From NCBI GenBank assembly GCA_035634055.1, contig DASQDR010000107.1, positions 1 through 20,411 of the forward strand: 20,411 nucleotides of DNA, read 5' to 3'. The notes under the pieces are model-generated. The model was given only the letters and a program-made list of their open reading frames with translations. It ran no database searches and had not been told where the DNA came from. The DNA comes from JAICTV01 sp035634055. GTDB taxonomy: Bacteria; Planctomycetota; Phycisphaerae; Tepidisphaerales; Tepidisphaeraceae. A program made the position numbers and the translations under genes. Each line of letters opens with the position of its first letter. Position 1 is the first letter of the stretch. Shown in pieces: positions 12,044 to 19,512 of this stretch.

Positions 12044-13366
12044 ATGCACGCGATCGATCTGGATGACCGTGTCGGGCCGCGCGCGATGTTGGCCAGCTCG
12101 GCGACGGGGACGCCGGCACGGCACGTCAGCGGTTGGCGCGTCGACCGACGATGGATCGGTTCCGCCGCGTTGGCGCTGTCGATCGCCGTCTTCTGCCGAG
12201 CGGCGCCGGCCGGCGTGCTGGAAACCTTCCGGTCGGACTATCCCGCCGCCGCCGCCAGGCTCGAAGAGGCTTACAGCCACGTCAAGGTCACCGGGACGCG
12301 GACGCGGATCGACCAGATGGGGCAGTTCGCGTCGACGACTCACGTGTTGCTGATGCGCGAGGGAAGCGCCTTCCGCGCCGACACGACCGTCCTGAAGCTG
12401 AGCGCGCCCGACGCGCCGACCGGCGGGGTCTCTTCCTCCGGCGGCACCAGCGAGTTGTGCTATCGCATGTACAAGGCACCGAAGGCGACCGACTTCGCCT
12501 TTAGCTGGTTCGGGCCCAAGGAAGACTTCGAAGGCGACATGCGCCCGAAGTTGGCGCCGCTGTTCGCGCCTTACAGCCTGCCCGCGATTCGGATGGTCGA
12601 CTTCCTCAAAGACGACAGCGTGAAGGTCGTCTCGGCCGAGAACGCGCAGCTCGACGGCAGGCCGGCGATCAAGGTGATCACGCACATGACCCTCAAGCCT
12701 GGCACGGCGCCGCCGCCGGGCCTGGCGGACCTTCCGCGGCCGGAGGATGCCGGCGTGTGGAAGCGGGAGTTCTTCTTCGATCCGCAAACGTGGGCACTCC
12801 TGGCGTGGACCTTGCACCCCGGGGACAAGCTGGCCCCGAGCACCGGACTGCTCCACGTCTTCCAAGGGCGCATCGCGTACGTTCCCGACTCGGTTCCCCC
12901 GCGGGTCAAGTCTTGCGAGTCGTGGATGGAGTTCCCGGGACACAACATCCGCACGAACGGCGATAAGGTGGAGGTCGAGACGATGGTCTTCGGCCCGATC
13001 CCAAAAAGTGAATTCACGGCAACGGCCGCCGGAGCAGCGAGCGTTCCGGCCGCCCATCTAACCCGGCCAGCGACCGAGCGGCCGTCGTCCGCGGCGCCTC
13101 GCGTCAACAGTGGACGCGAGGCAGGGACGGCGCCACGGACGCGCGCTGGTTCGGCGACACCCTCCAGTGGGGCGGCAACGCCGGCTGGATCGATCGGCAC
13201 CCCGCTCGCGTTGAACGGAGACGGTGCGGCCGTGGGACGCAGTCGTACGTGGTTGTTCGGCGCGCTGGCGCTCGCCTTGGCGCTGGCGGGAGTTGTGCTA
13301 CGCGTTCTCGGGCATCGGCCTCGAAGTGGAATGCCCGCCGGCGCGCCGCCGCCACTGCGCTCGTGA
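12044..13366 (+). CDS. exported protein with two terminal membrane segments
   Basis: Function not recognised. 440 residues from ATG 12044, with GAGG 6 bases upstream. A membrane or signal segment lies at about 37-51 (WIGSAALALSIAVFC). A folded domain follows at about 58-330, starting LETFRSDYPAAAARLEEAYSHVKVTG and including DGRPAIKVITHM and a WKREFFFDPQTWALLAW segment. This layout (strand-rich, 'variable, rate, convert' of a carrier sheet) resembles LolA/LppX-like outer-membrane lipoprotein carriers, but the resemblance is weak. Residues about 330-400 are a Ser/Thr/Ala/Pro linker and about 403-421 a second membrane helix (TWLFGALALALALAGVVLRVL) followed by a basic tail. The protein is probably anchored in the inner membrane with its main domain outside. 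It sits between the 10-Cys peptide gene and the MauE-thioredoxin gene and is likely co-transcribed with both. Confidence 0.8.
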   Translation: MHAIDLDDRVGPRAMLASSATGTPARHVSGWRVDRRWIGSAALALSIAVFCRAAPAGVLETFRSDYPAAAARLEEAYSHVKVTGTRTRIDQMGQFASTTHVLLMREGSAFRADTTVLKLSAPDAPTGGVSSSGGTSELCYRMYKAPKATDFAFSWFGPKEDFEGDMRPKLAPLFAPYSLPAIRMVDFLKDDSVKVVSAENAQLDGRPAIKVITHMTLKPGTAPPPGLADLPRPEDAGVWKREFFFDPQTWALLAWTLHPGDKLAPSTGLLHVFQGRIAYVPDSVPPRVKSCESWMEFPGHNIRTNGDKVEVETMVFGPIPKSEFTATAAGAASVPAAHLTRPATERPSSAAPRVNSGREAGTAPRTRAGSATPSSGAATPAGSIGTPLALNGDGAAVGRSRTWLFGALALALALAGVVLRVLGHRPRSGMPAGAPPPLRS

Positions 13367-13444
13367 TCGCCCGGATGTCGGCGCCATCCTGCGGGCGTTG
13401 CCGCCGTTTCACGTCGCGCGGGTGCCGCACGACGTGGAGTTGCA

Positions 13445-14467
13445 GTGTTCGACGTGGCCGCCCCTTCCGACATCATCATGGCCAAGCGGGTTAGGTCGAG
13501 GGAGGCGTGGTACAAGTATCTCACGCGTATTTTGGCGGCGGTCCTCGTGGCGGCGGCGGCGCTGAAGGCGCATGCCCTTGCCGGCGGGGCGACGGGCGCC
13601 GCGGGCGATCTCGGGATTCCCACGGCTCCCGCGATGGGTGCCGGATTAATCGTGCTCGAGGTGCTTCTCGCCGCCTGGATGGTGGCCGACACGCATCCGC
13701 TCGGCGCGTGGCGCGCAGCGGTGACCTGTTTCGCGTGTTTCGGGGTCGCGGCTTCCTACCAGGCACTTTCGGGACGAACGACGTGCGGATGCTTCGGTTC
13801 CCTGCCTGTCAGTCCGCGTTATACCGCTTTATTTGATATCGCGGCAGTCGTGCTGCTGGTGTTGTTCCGTCCCCGCAGCTCCGACGCACGCCTTGCGTGC
13901 CCGCGCTCGCGCGCTCAACGGGTCGCAGGGGTGGCCATCGCCGGATTGATCGCCGGTGCCGCCGCCACCTACGCGGCCGCGCGATTCGAGCCCGCGTCGT
14001 TAGCGGAGCTTGGTCAAGTGACGGGTTCGGGCGTGATCGTCCTTCAACCTGACAAGTGGCTCGACAAGCCCTTCCCGCTTCTTCGACACATCAACGCTGC
14101 GGGCGCGAACCTTGTGCAGGGGCGTTGGACCGTCGTCCTTTACCACTATGACTGTCCGCTCTGCCGCGAGGTCGTCGCCCGGTTGCAGGAAGAGGCGCGA
14201 GACGCCCCGGCCGGGCCGGACGCGGAGTCAGCGCGCGTCGCGCTGATCGAAATGCCCCCGTACGCGCCTCCGGGGGAAGGCGAAATCGCGGCTTCATCGG
14301 GATGCGTCCTCGGGCAGTTGAGCAACGACCGCGACTGGTTCACCACCACGCCCCTCGTCATCGCCCTAAGCGACGGCGACGTCGTCTCCGTTCGGCAAGG
14401 GAAGGACGCGACCCCGCCAACTCCCGAGCCCGATGGGCCCCGCGCGAACGCCCCAAAGGGTCGGTAG
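13445..14467 (+). CDS. MauE/DoxX-like membrane protein fused to a thioredoxin-like domain
   Basis: A 340-residue redox membrane protein. GTG 13445 has GGAG 5 bases upstream; ATG 13478 in the same frame has no ribosome site. Residues about 28-142 form four membrane helices of the MauE/DoxX-like family, with the characteristic CGCFG motif at 114-118. A fifth helix lies near 160-178. The C-terminal part (about 195-320) is thioredoxin-like: GRWTVVLYHYDCPLCREV, with the CPLC pair at Cys237 and Cys240. The helix order places this domain outside the cytoplasm if the protein follows the MauE topology. In methylamine utilisation MauE and the thioredoxin-like MauD are separate and are needed for the disulfide-rich small subunit; here the two are joined. 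It ends the operon that encodes the 10-Cys peptide, so folding or oxidation of that peptide is the obvious hypothesis. Confidence 0.85.
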   Translation: MFDVAAPSDIIMAKRVRSREAWYKYLTRILAAVLVAAAALKAHALAGGATGAAGDLGIPTAPAMGAGLIVLEVLLAAWMVADTHPLGAWRAAVTCFACFGVAASYQALSGRTTCGCFGSLPVSPRYTALFDIAAVVLLVLFRPRSSDARLACPRSRAQRVAGVAIAGLIAGAAATYAAARFEPASLAELGQVTGSGVIVLQPDKWLDKPFPLLRHINAAGANLVQGRWTVVLYHYDCPLCREVVARLQEEARDAPAGPDAESARVALIEMPPYAPPGEGEIAASSGCVLGQLSNDRDWFTTTPLVIALSDGDVVSVRQGKDATPPTPEPDGPRANAPKGR

Positions 14468-14508
14468 CAATGTCTCCTGCTTCCCGAGCGGAACCGCGTT
14501 TTCGTGAA

Positions 14509-14595
14509 CGGAGGAGCAGGGATTCGAACCCTGGAGACCCTTGCGGGCCTACCGGTTTTCAAGACCGGCGCAATCGACCGCTCTGCCACTCCTCC
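14509..14595 (-). tRNA. tRNA-Ser (anticodon TGA)
   Basis: A class II tRNA of 87 bases. The acceptor GGAGGAG pairs with CTCCTCC and the discriminator is G. The anticodon stem CCGGT/ACCGG has loop CTTGAAA, giving anticodon TGA. A long variable arm (GGCCCGCAAGGGTCTCC region) is present, as required for serine, and the T loop is TTCGAAT. No CCA is encoded. It is convergent with the MauE-thioredoxin gene, whose stop is 42 bases away. Confidence 0.97.
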
Positions 14596-14613
14596 GGCGG
14601 CTCGTGGCAGGGG

Positions 14614-14641
14614 AGTTTATCGCCCGGCGGAGCGGGGTCAA
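14614..14641 (-). promoter_or_regulatory. promoter of tRNA-Ser
   Basis: On the minus strand TTGACC (14641-14636), a 16-base spacer and TAAACT (14619-14614) give a predicted start near 14607, 12 bases before the tRNA. The -35 and spacer are identical in type to the tRNA-Gly promoter at 8403-8430. Confidence 0.65.
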
Positions 14642-14770
14642 AGTGTGCTCGGAGTCGGGGGATGCGGAGGCGCGGCCGCCCACAGGGGGCGGGTTTGGCT
14701 GGAGACGTTGGCCGCGGACGCGCTGCCGCGGATGGCGAGTCGGCGGACGCGCCGGGTCGGCCGCCGATTC

Positions 14771-14788
14771 AAACCCCCGTTCCGGGGG
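14771..14788 (-). terminator. terminator-like hairpin after the DinD/BRO-like gene
   Basis: On the minus strand CCCCCG (14788-14783), a GAA loop and CGGGGG (14779-14774) are followed by TTT. The hairpin lies 14 bases after the stop codon of the gene at 14802. The T-run is short but the position and orientation fit an intrinsic terminator. Confidence 0.5.
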
Positions 14789-14801
14789 CCGCGTCCCGCG
14801 G

Positions 14802-15635
14802 TTACGCCGCCAAGCCTTTTGGCCTTGGCGGGGGCGGGGGCGAGAGGTGGTTGGTGGCGGAGACGACCGGGCGGCCGGTTTGGCGCTCGATTTCGCCGCG
14901 GGTGGTGGCGATGAGGCGGCCGGTGTCCTTGGCGTCGAGCAGCAGGGCGTCGAAGCCGTGGCTGTGGCGGCGGCGGTGCAGCTCGGCCGCGGCGGTCTCG
15001 CCGAGGGTGGTCAGGGCCAGCTCCAGGTCGGTCATGTGGTCGCGAAGGTTCTGGCCCGTGCGGAAGAGGCCCTTGTAGCGCCGGTAGGACTCGACGTCCA
15101 TGCCGAAGGCGGCGCGCATCATCTCGTTGGTGAGGGCGCGGAACGCCTCGCCGTCGCGCACGCCGCGGCGGTACCACTCGCCGGTCAGCTCGTGGCGGGC
15201 CGAGACGCTCCGCATGCGCTGGTCGATCCACTGCCGGCTGTGGCCGAGCTGCTCGTACTCCTGGCGGGTGCGCAGCAGGGCGAGCTCCGGGTCCTGCGCC
15301 TCCTCGAAGCGCTCGAGGGCGGAGTTGATGATCCACGCCTTGAGGCGGTCGGCGCGCGGGCCGTCGATCGCCTGCACCAGGCGCAGCACGCCGGGCAGCT
15401 CGAGCGCGTCGAGGTCAACGCCGTCCAGGGTGATGACGGTGACGGCGCCCGCGAGCGCGGGATCGCGCTGGCGTAGGTCCAGCCACAGCTCCGCGGGGTG
15501 CTCAGACTCGGCCAGGACGGCCACCAGGTCGGCGGCGACGTAGACGGTTCGCCCGTCGCTTTCCGCGTGGCGGACGCGCGGGTCCTGGAGGAGCTGCGCG
15601 AGGCCGCCCCGGGTTGTCTTTTTCTTCGCTAACAT
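14802..15635 (-). CDS. DinD/BRO-family-like protein
   Basis: A 277-residue cytoplasmic protein. ATG 15635 follows GGAG with 7-base spacing. The N-terminal part (about 1-100) starts MLAKKKTTRGGLAQLL and carries no strong motif. The C-terminal half matches the pattern shared by DNA-damage-inducible protein D and related BRO-domain proteins: WIDQRMRSVSARHELTGEW, then FRALTNEMMRAAFGMDVESY, YKGLFRTGQNLRDHMTDLEL, and TTRGEIERQTGRPVVSATNHL near the end. E. coli DinD, the best-known relative of this C-terminal part, is SOS-induced and affects RecA. Whether this protein does so is unknown, and antirepressor-type roles are also possible. It lies 77 bases downstream of the molybdenum hydroxylase operon but appears to have its own promoter and operator. 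Phage genes are absent nearby. Confidence 0.7.
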   Translation of the reverse strand: MLAKKKTTRGGLAQLLQDPRVRHAESDGRTVYVAADLVAVLAESEHPAELWLDLRQRDPALAGAVTVITLDGVDLDALELPGVLRLVQAIDGPRADRLKAWIINSALERFEEAQDPELALLRTRQEYEQLGHSRQWIDQRMRSVSARHELTGEWYRRGVRDGEAFRALTNEMMRAAFGMDVESYRRYKGLFRTGQNLRDHMTDLELALTTLGETAAAELHRRRHSHGFDALLLDAKDTGRLIATTRGEIERQTGRPVVSATNHLSPPPPPRPKGLAA

Positions 15636-15652
15636 CTTTGCTCTCCAACATT

Positions 15653-15671
15653 TTAGCTTCAGCTAATCATA
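15653..15671 (-). promoter_or_regulatory. -10 box and perfect operator-like dyad of the DinD/BRO-like gene
   Basis: On the minus strand TATGAT (15671-15666) is a strong -10 box. It runs straight into TTAGCT-GA-AGCTAA (15666-15653), a perfect 6-2-6 palindrome. The predicted transcription start (about 15659) falls at the centre of the dyad, a position typical of repressor operators. No good -35 is visible, which suits a regulated promoter. The repressor is not identified. Confidence 0.55.
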
Positions 15672-15712
15672 CGTCGGAAAGCTGCTTCTGGCCCAGTTGT
15701 TTTCGGTGAATT

Positions 15713-17926
15713 TTAGGTGTCGCTTTGGGCGGCGGAATCGAGCGGGCCGAGCTTGAGCGGGAGGTCGCGCAGCCGCTGGCCGCAGGCGTCGAAGATGGCG
15801 TTGGCAATTGCCGGCGCGATGCAGATCAGCGGCGTCTCGCCCGCGCCGGCGGGGGGCAGGTCCGGGCGGTCCAGCAGGTGGATGTCGATCCGCGGCACGT
15901 CCGCCAGCCGGGGCACCTCGTACTGGTAGAACGACGCGTTGGTGACCCGCCCGCGCTCGAAGGTCGTCTGCTCGCGCAGCGTCGGCCCCAGCGCCTGGAG
16001 GATCGATCCCAGCACTTGCGACCGGCAGTTGCGCGGGGTGGTGATCTTGCCGCACTCGAACGCCTGCGTCAGCCGCCGGACGTGGAAGGCGTTCTTGGCG
16101 CGATCCACTTCCACCTCGGCGACGGCGGCGACGTACGAGCCCTTCTCGACCGCGCAGGCGAGCCCGAAGCCGACATTGGCGCGGTCCTGCTTCGGCTTGC
16201 GGTCGGCCCAGCCGAAGGCGTTGGCTGCGGCCTCCAGGGCGGCGCGCAGGCGGTCGTTCTCGAGGTGCGCCAGGCGGAAGTCGAGCGGGTCCTTCCCCGC
16301 CGCCGCCGCCAGCTCGTCCATGAAGCTCTCGCGGGCGAAGTTGTTGGCGGTCGCCGCCAGCGCGCGATACGACCCGTGCCGCAGCGGCGGGGCGGAATCG
16401 ACCGCGGGCGTGCTGGGCTCGGGCACCTTGTACGGCGTCTGGATGCCGGGGCGGCCGGCGTTGATGTTGACGAAGTGCCAGCTCGTGAGCGCGCCGTCGG
16501 CCGACAGCGTCGCCTCGACGTCCATCACCGCCGCCGGGCGGAAATAGGCCCAGGTGAACTCCTCGGCGCGCGTCCAGCGCAGGGCGACGGGCTTCTGCGC
16601 CGCGCGGGCGAGGCGGGCGGCCTCGACGGCGCACTCGCCGGTGTGCTTTCCGCCGAACCCGCCGCCGAAGTCCGGCACGATCACGCGCACGTTGCTCTCT
16701 TGGATGCGGAACGCGCCGGCGAGCTCGCGGCGGACGCCGAAGGGGTTCTGCGTGGCGGTCCAGACGGTGAGCTTTCCGTCCTGCCACTCCGCCACCGCCG
16801 CCCGCGGCTCCATCGGCGCGTGCTGGACGTAGGGGACGTTGTAGGTCGCCTTGAGCGTTTTGGCGGCGGAGTTCGCGTGCTCGGCGCGCGGGTTCCGCGG
16901 CACGCCGCCGCGGGCATTCTCGCGCAGGTGGGCGAAGAGCTTGTCGCTGGGCGGGTGCCCGGCCGTTGGCTCCCACTTGGCGGATTCGGTGATCGCCTTG
17001 ATCGCCCCCTTGGCCAGGAAGGTGCTGGGGGCGGCGACGCCGACGAAGTTGCCGTCGTGCACCGCGACCACGCCGTCGATCGCCCTCGCGGGCGCGAGGT
17101 CGATCGCCGACAGCTTCGCGCCAAACGACGGCGGGCGGAGGATCTTGCCGTAGAGCATGCCCGGGCGGATCAGGTCCGACGGGTAGGTGTGCTTGCCGGT
17201 GACGATGTCTCGCCCGTTGGGGCGGGCGGCGGACTGGCCGAGCACTTGCCACTGCTCGACGCCGGTCACCGCCAGGTCGTTGGGGGCAACTTGCTTGAGC
17301 GACTGCGGGTCGGACGAGGCGAAGTCGGCGTACGAGAGCTTGCGGTCGCCGGATTTTTCCAGGGCTGCGCCGTCGCGCACGTCGACGGCGGCGGCGTCGA
17401 TCTTCCACTGCGCGGCTGCGTGCTGGGCGAGCATGTTCCGCGCCATCATGCAGGCGGCGCGCACGGCCGGGACGGTGGACGGCGTCGTTCGGCTGCCGGC
17501 GGTGATGCCGTCGTCGGGTGCCAGTTCGGTATCCGCCAAAACCATCGCCACCCGCTCGATCGGCACGCGCAGTTCCTCGGCGGCCGCCTGGGAAAGCTGC
17601 GCGCGGGCGCCCTGCCCGCCCTCGACCTTGCCGGCCAGGACGGTGATGGAGCCGTCCTTTCCCAGGTGAACGCGCGCCTCGACCGGCACCGGTGGCGACT
17701 GCCGCCGGCCGCCGCCGGGCACGCGCCGCCGCTGCTCGCCCTGCACGGGTTGGTCCTGCTCCTGGCCCAGCGCGGTTTTCGCGACGACGGCGATCAGGAT
17801 GCCCGCGCCCAGCGCGGTGACGAACGTGCGGCGGGAAAGGCCGAAGTCGTGCCCGACGATCTCGATGATCTGGTCGGGGTCTTCCGGGCAGTCGATGCGA
17901 CGGCAATTCGTGTTGATCGTGCTCAT
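15713..17926 (-). CDS. molybdopterin-binding subunit of a xanthine dehydrogenase/isoquinoline 1-oxidoreductase-type enzyme
   Basis: Large catalytic subunit (737 residues) of a molybdenum hydroxylase that oxidises N-heterocycles or aldehydes using water. ATG 17926 overlaps the stop of the small-subunit gene (ATGA), which shows translational coupling. A twin-arginine signal (SRRTFV, residues 31-36) precedes a hydrophobic stretch, so the folded holoenzyme is exported. The a/b hammerhead-like part begins around GRDIVTGKHTYPSDLIRPGMLYGKILRPP (239-266). The molybdopterin domain has GGGFGGK (421-427), RHGSYRALAATANNFARESFMDELA (516-540) and the C-terminal GAGETP, whose Glu697 is the expected catalytic base. 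The length and two-subunit layout match isoquinoline 1-oxidoreductase beta (IorB) and not the three-subunit FAD-containing enzymes. The substrate cannot be told from sequence. Confidence 0.93.
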   Translation of the reverse strand: MSTINTNCRRIDCPEDPDQIIEIVGHDFGLSRRTFVTALGAGILIAVVAKTALGQEQDQPVQGEQRRRVPGGGRRQSPPVPVEARVHLGKDGSITVLAGKVEGGQGARAQLSQAAAEELRVPIERVAMVLADTELAPDDGITAGSRTTPSTVPAVRAACMMARNMLAQHAAAQWKIDAAAVDVRDGAALEKSGDRKLSYADFASSDPQSLKQVAPNDLAVTGVEQWQVLGQSAARPNGRDIVTGKHTYPSDLIRPGMLYGKILRPPSFGAKLSAIDLAPARAIDGVVAVHDGNFVGVAAPSTFLAKGAIKAITESAKWEPTAGHPPSDKLFAHLRENARGGVPRNPRAEHANSAAKTLKATYNVPYVQHAPMEPRAAVAEWQDGKLTVWTATQNPFGVRRELAGAFRIQESNVRVIVPDFGGGFGGKHTGECAVEAARLARAAQKPVALRWTRAEEFTWAYFRPAAVMDVEATLSADGALTSWHFVNINAGRPGIQTPYKVPEPSTPAVDSAPPLRHGSYRALAATANNFARESFMDELAAAAGKDPLDFRLAHLENDRLRAALEAAANAFGWADRKPKQDRANVGFGLACAVEKGSYVAAVAEVEVDRAKNAFHVRRLTQAFECGKITTPRNCRSQVLGSILQALGPTLREQTTFERGRVTNASFYQYEVPRLADVPRIDIHLLDRPDLPPAGAGETPLICIAPAIANAIFDACGQRLRDLPLKLGPLDSAAQSDT

Positions 17927-18405
17927 GCCTTGGCCCCCCCGATCTCCGCCGCCCGCTTCACGGCCGCCGCGATCATGGGGTAAGTGCAGCAGCGGCAGAT
18001 GTGCGGGTTCATCCAGTCGCGGATCTGCTCCTCGCCGGGCTGCTTGTTCCGCTCCAGCAGCGCGACGGCGCCCATGATCATGCCGGCGGTGCAATAGCCG
18101 CACTGGAAGGATTGCTCTTCGAGAAACGCCTGCTGCACGGGGTGCAGCGCGTCTCCGGTGGCGAGGCCTTCAATGGTGCGGATCTGCCGCCCGGCCGCCT
18201 CGCGGACGATCGTCGAGCAACTGAACGTGCGCTTGCCGTCGACCAGCACCGCGCACGCGCCGCAGGCGCCCTCGCCGCAGCCGTACTTGGTGCCGGTCAT
18301 CCGAAGGTCCTCGCGCAGGACCTCCAGCAGAGAGCGGTCCGGGTCGGTGGTAACCTCGTGCGGCTCGCCGTTGACGATAAGCTTCGTGACGATCGGGTCG
18401 GCCAT
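17923..18405 (-). CDS. (2Fe-2S)-binding subunit of the molybdenum hydroxylase
   Basis: A 160-residue electron-transfer subunit, IorA-like. ATG 18405 follows GGAGG with about 6-base spacing. The plant-type ferredoxin cluster is bound by C-x4-C-x2-C (CGEGACGAC) and a later Cys near residue 63 (FSCS). The second cluster is bound in the helical domain by CGYC and CRC (HICRCCTYPMI). The common form of the last motif is CRCGTYP; here Gly is replaced by Cys, giving an extra thiol beside the cluster. There is no signal peptide, so the subunit is presumably carried out of the cell with the twin-arginine large subunit. The gene overlaps the next one by 4 bases. No FAD subunit or cytochrome is encoded in this window. 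Confidence 0.95.
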   Translation of the reverse strand: MADPIVTKLIVNGEPHEVTTDPDRSLLEVLREDLRMTGTKYGCGEGACGACAVLVDGKRTFSCSTIVREAAGRQIRTIEGLATGDALHPVQQAFLEEQSFQCGYCTAGMIMGAVALLERNKQPGEEQIRDWMNPHICRCCTYPMIAAAVKRAAEIGGAKA

Positions 18406-18457
18406 GGGATGCCTCCGCGCGCGGGGCGCGTCGAAGTACGACGCTGCGGGACGGGAA

Positions 18458-19303
18458 CTACTGGAGGTGCTGCTTGAGGAACGCCAGCGTGTGCTGCCAG
18501 GCCTGCTGGGCGGCCTTCTGGTTGGCGCCTTCCTTGCCGGACTGCTGCCGCAGGAAACCGTGACCCGCGCCGTCGAACACGTGCGCTTCGTAGGGTTTGT
18601 TCGCCTGCTTCATCGCCTGCTTGGTCGGCTCGACGGTGCTGGTGACGCGGGCGTCGTCGCCGCCGTAGAGGCCGAGCACCGGCGCGGCGATGCGCGCGAG
18701 CTGCTCGGCCTCCTTCGGGCCCGAGCCGTAGTAGACGATGGCGGCGTCGAGCTTCGGCTGGCGGACGGCATAGTTGAAGCTGGCGGTGCCGCCCCAGCAG
18801 AAGCCGATGCTCGCGCTCTTGCCCGACGCCGCGGGGTGCTGCAGCGCCCAGGCGCGCACGGCGTCGAGGCGCTGGGCGACCTCGTCGGGCGAGAGCTTGC
18901 GGATCTCCTCGCGCACCTTGTCACCAAGCGCCTCGGTCCCGCCGCCGCCGGGCCCGCGGCCGGAGAGCATGTCGGGCGCGACGGCGATGTACCCGTCGGC
19001 CGCCAGTTGGTCCGCCACGCCGCGCACCCAATCGGTCAGCCCGAAGATCTCGTGGATCACCAGCACGACCGGGGCCTTCTCCTTGCGCTCGGGGAAGACG
19101 ACCCAGGTGCGGATTCGCGCTTCGCTGCCGGGCAGGGCGATCTCCTGCCACTCGCCGTGCCGCGGCGACTTCTCGATCGCCTGCTTCGCCGCCTCGCCGT
19201 CCGGCGGAACGACCGGCTGGGAAGTCGCCTGCCGATCCTGTGCCCGGGCCGACATCGCCACCAACAACACGGCCGCCCACGAGAGGAAAAAGTGCTTGCG
19301 CAT
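18458..19303 (-). CDS. exported dienelactone hydrolase family protein
   Basis: A 281-residue alpha/beta hydrolase. ATG 19303 is chosen because it starts a clear signal peptide (MRKHFFLSWAAVLLVAMSARA|Q); the frame is open further upstream but only through a dispersed repeat. The Shine-Dalgarno sequence is weak. The dienelactone hydrolase hallmarks are present: HEIFGL (Glu85), the nucleophile elbow GFCWGG (Cys169), GGDDARV (Asp216 or 217) and GAGHGF (His248). The family opens lactone rings or hydrolyses related esters; as an exported member its natural substrate is unknown. It lies upstream of the molybdenum hydroxylase genes on the same strand with a 52-base gap, so co-transcription is possible. 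Together they could act on aromatic or heterocyclic compounds, which is only a suggestion. Confidence 0.9.
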   Translation of the reverse strand: MRKHFFLSWAAVLLVAMSARAQDRQATSQPVVPPDGEAAKQAIEKSPRHGEWQEIALPGSEARIRTWVVFPERKEKAPVVLVIHEIFGLTDWVRGVADQLAADGYIAVAPDMLSGRGPGGGGTEALGDKVREEIRKLSPDEVAQRLDAVRAWALQHPAASGKSASIGFCWGGTASFNYAVRQPKLDAAIVYYGSGPKEAEQLARIAAPVLGLYGGDDARVTSTVEPTKQAMKQANKPYEAHVFDGAGHGFLRQQSGKEGANQKAAQQAWQHTLAFLKQHLQ

Positions 19304-19382
19304 GGGAGGCCCATTGTGCGGCGCGACCCGCTTGGCAGGCAACCCTCTTTGAAGGTGGAATCGACGAGGCCGGAGAGGAGGA

Positions 19383-19497
19383 ATGAGAACACCAATGGAC
19401 ACGAAGGCGCACGAATGATCACGAATGAGTCGAGACAAATCTCACTTCAATCCTTCTTCCTTCGCGTCCATTGGTGAACGTTCGTCCATTCGTGTTC
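19383..19497. repeat. inverted pair of 'NGHEGA' dispersed repeats
   Basis: The left arm 19390-19407 and the right arm 19459-19476 are inverted copies matching at 17 of 18 positions (core CACCAATGGAC). Further related ACGAATG units lie at 19411, 19421 and, inverted, at about 19481-19493. The whole block could fold into a long hairpin of 87 bases. It fills the gap between the polyprenyl synthase gene and the hydrolase gene. Translations of such repeats appear as spurious N-termini in annotated proteins. Confidence 0.7.
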
Positions 19498-19512
19498 GGC
19501 TTCTCCCGGAGC

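Noticed and set aside
13445..14467. Methylamine dehydrogenase (mau) cluster
   Set aside because: No large or small dehydrogenase subunit, no MauG-like cytochrome and no amicyanin are present; only the MauE-type domain is shared.
14509..15671. Integrated phage or island at tRNA-Ser because of the DinD/BRO-like gene
   Set aside because: No integrase, structural gene or duplicated tRNA 3' end is visible between the tRNA and the housekeeping-type genes.
19304..19438. N-terminal extension of the dienelactone hydrolase
   Set aside because: It translates the dispersed repeat (DHSCAFVSIGVLI-like) and would bury the obvious signal peptide.
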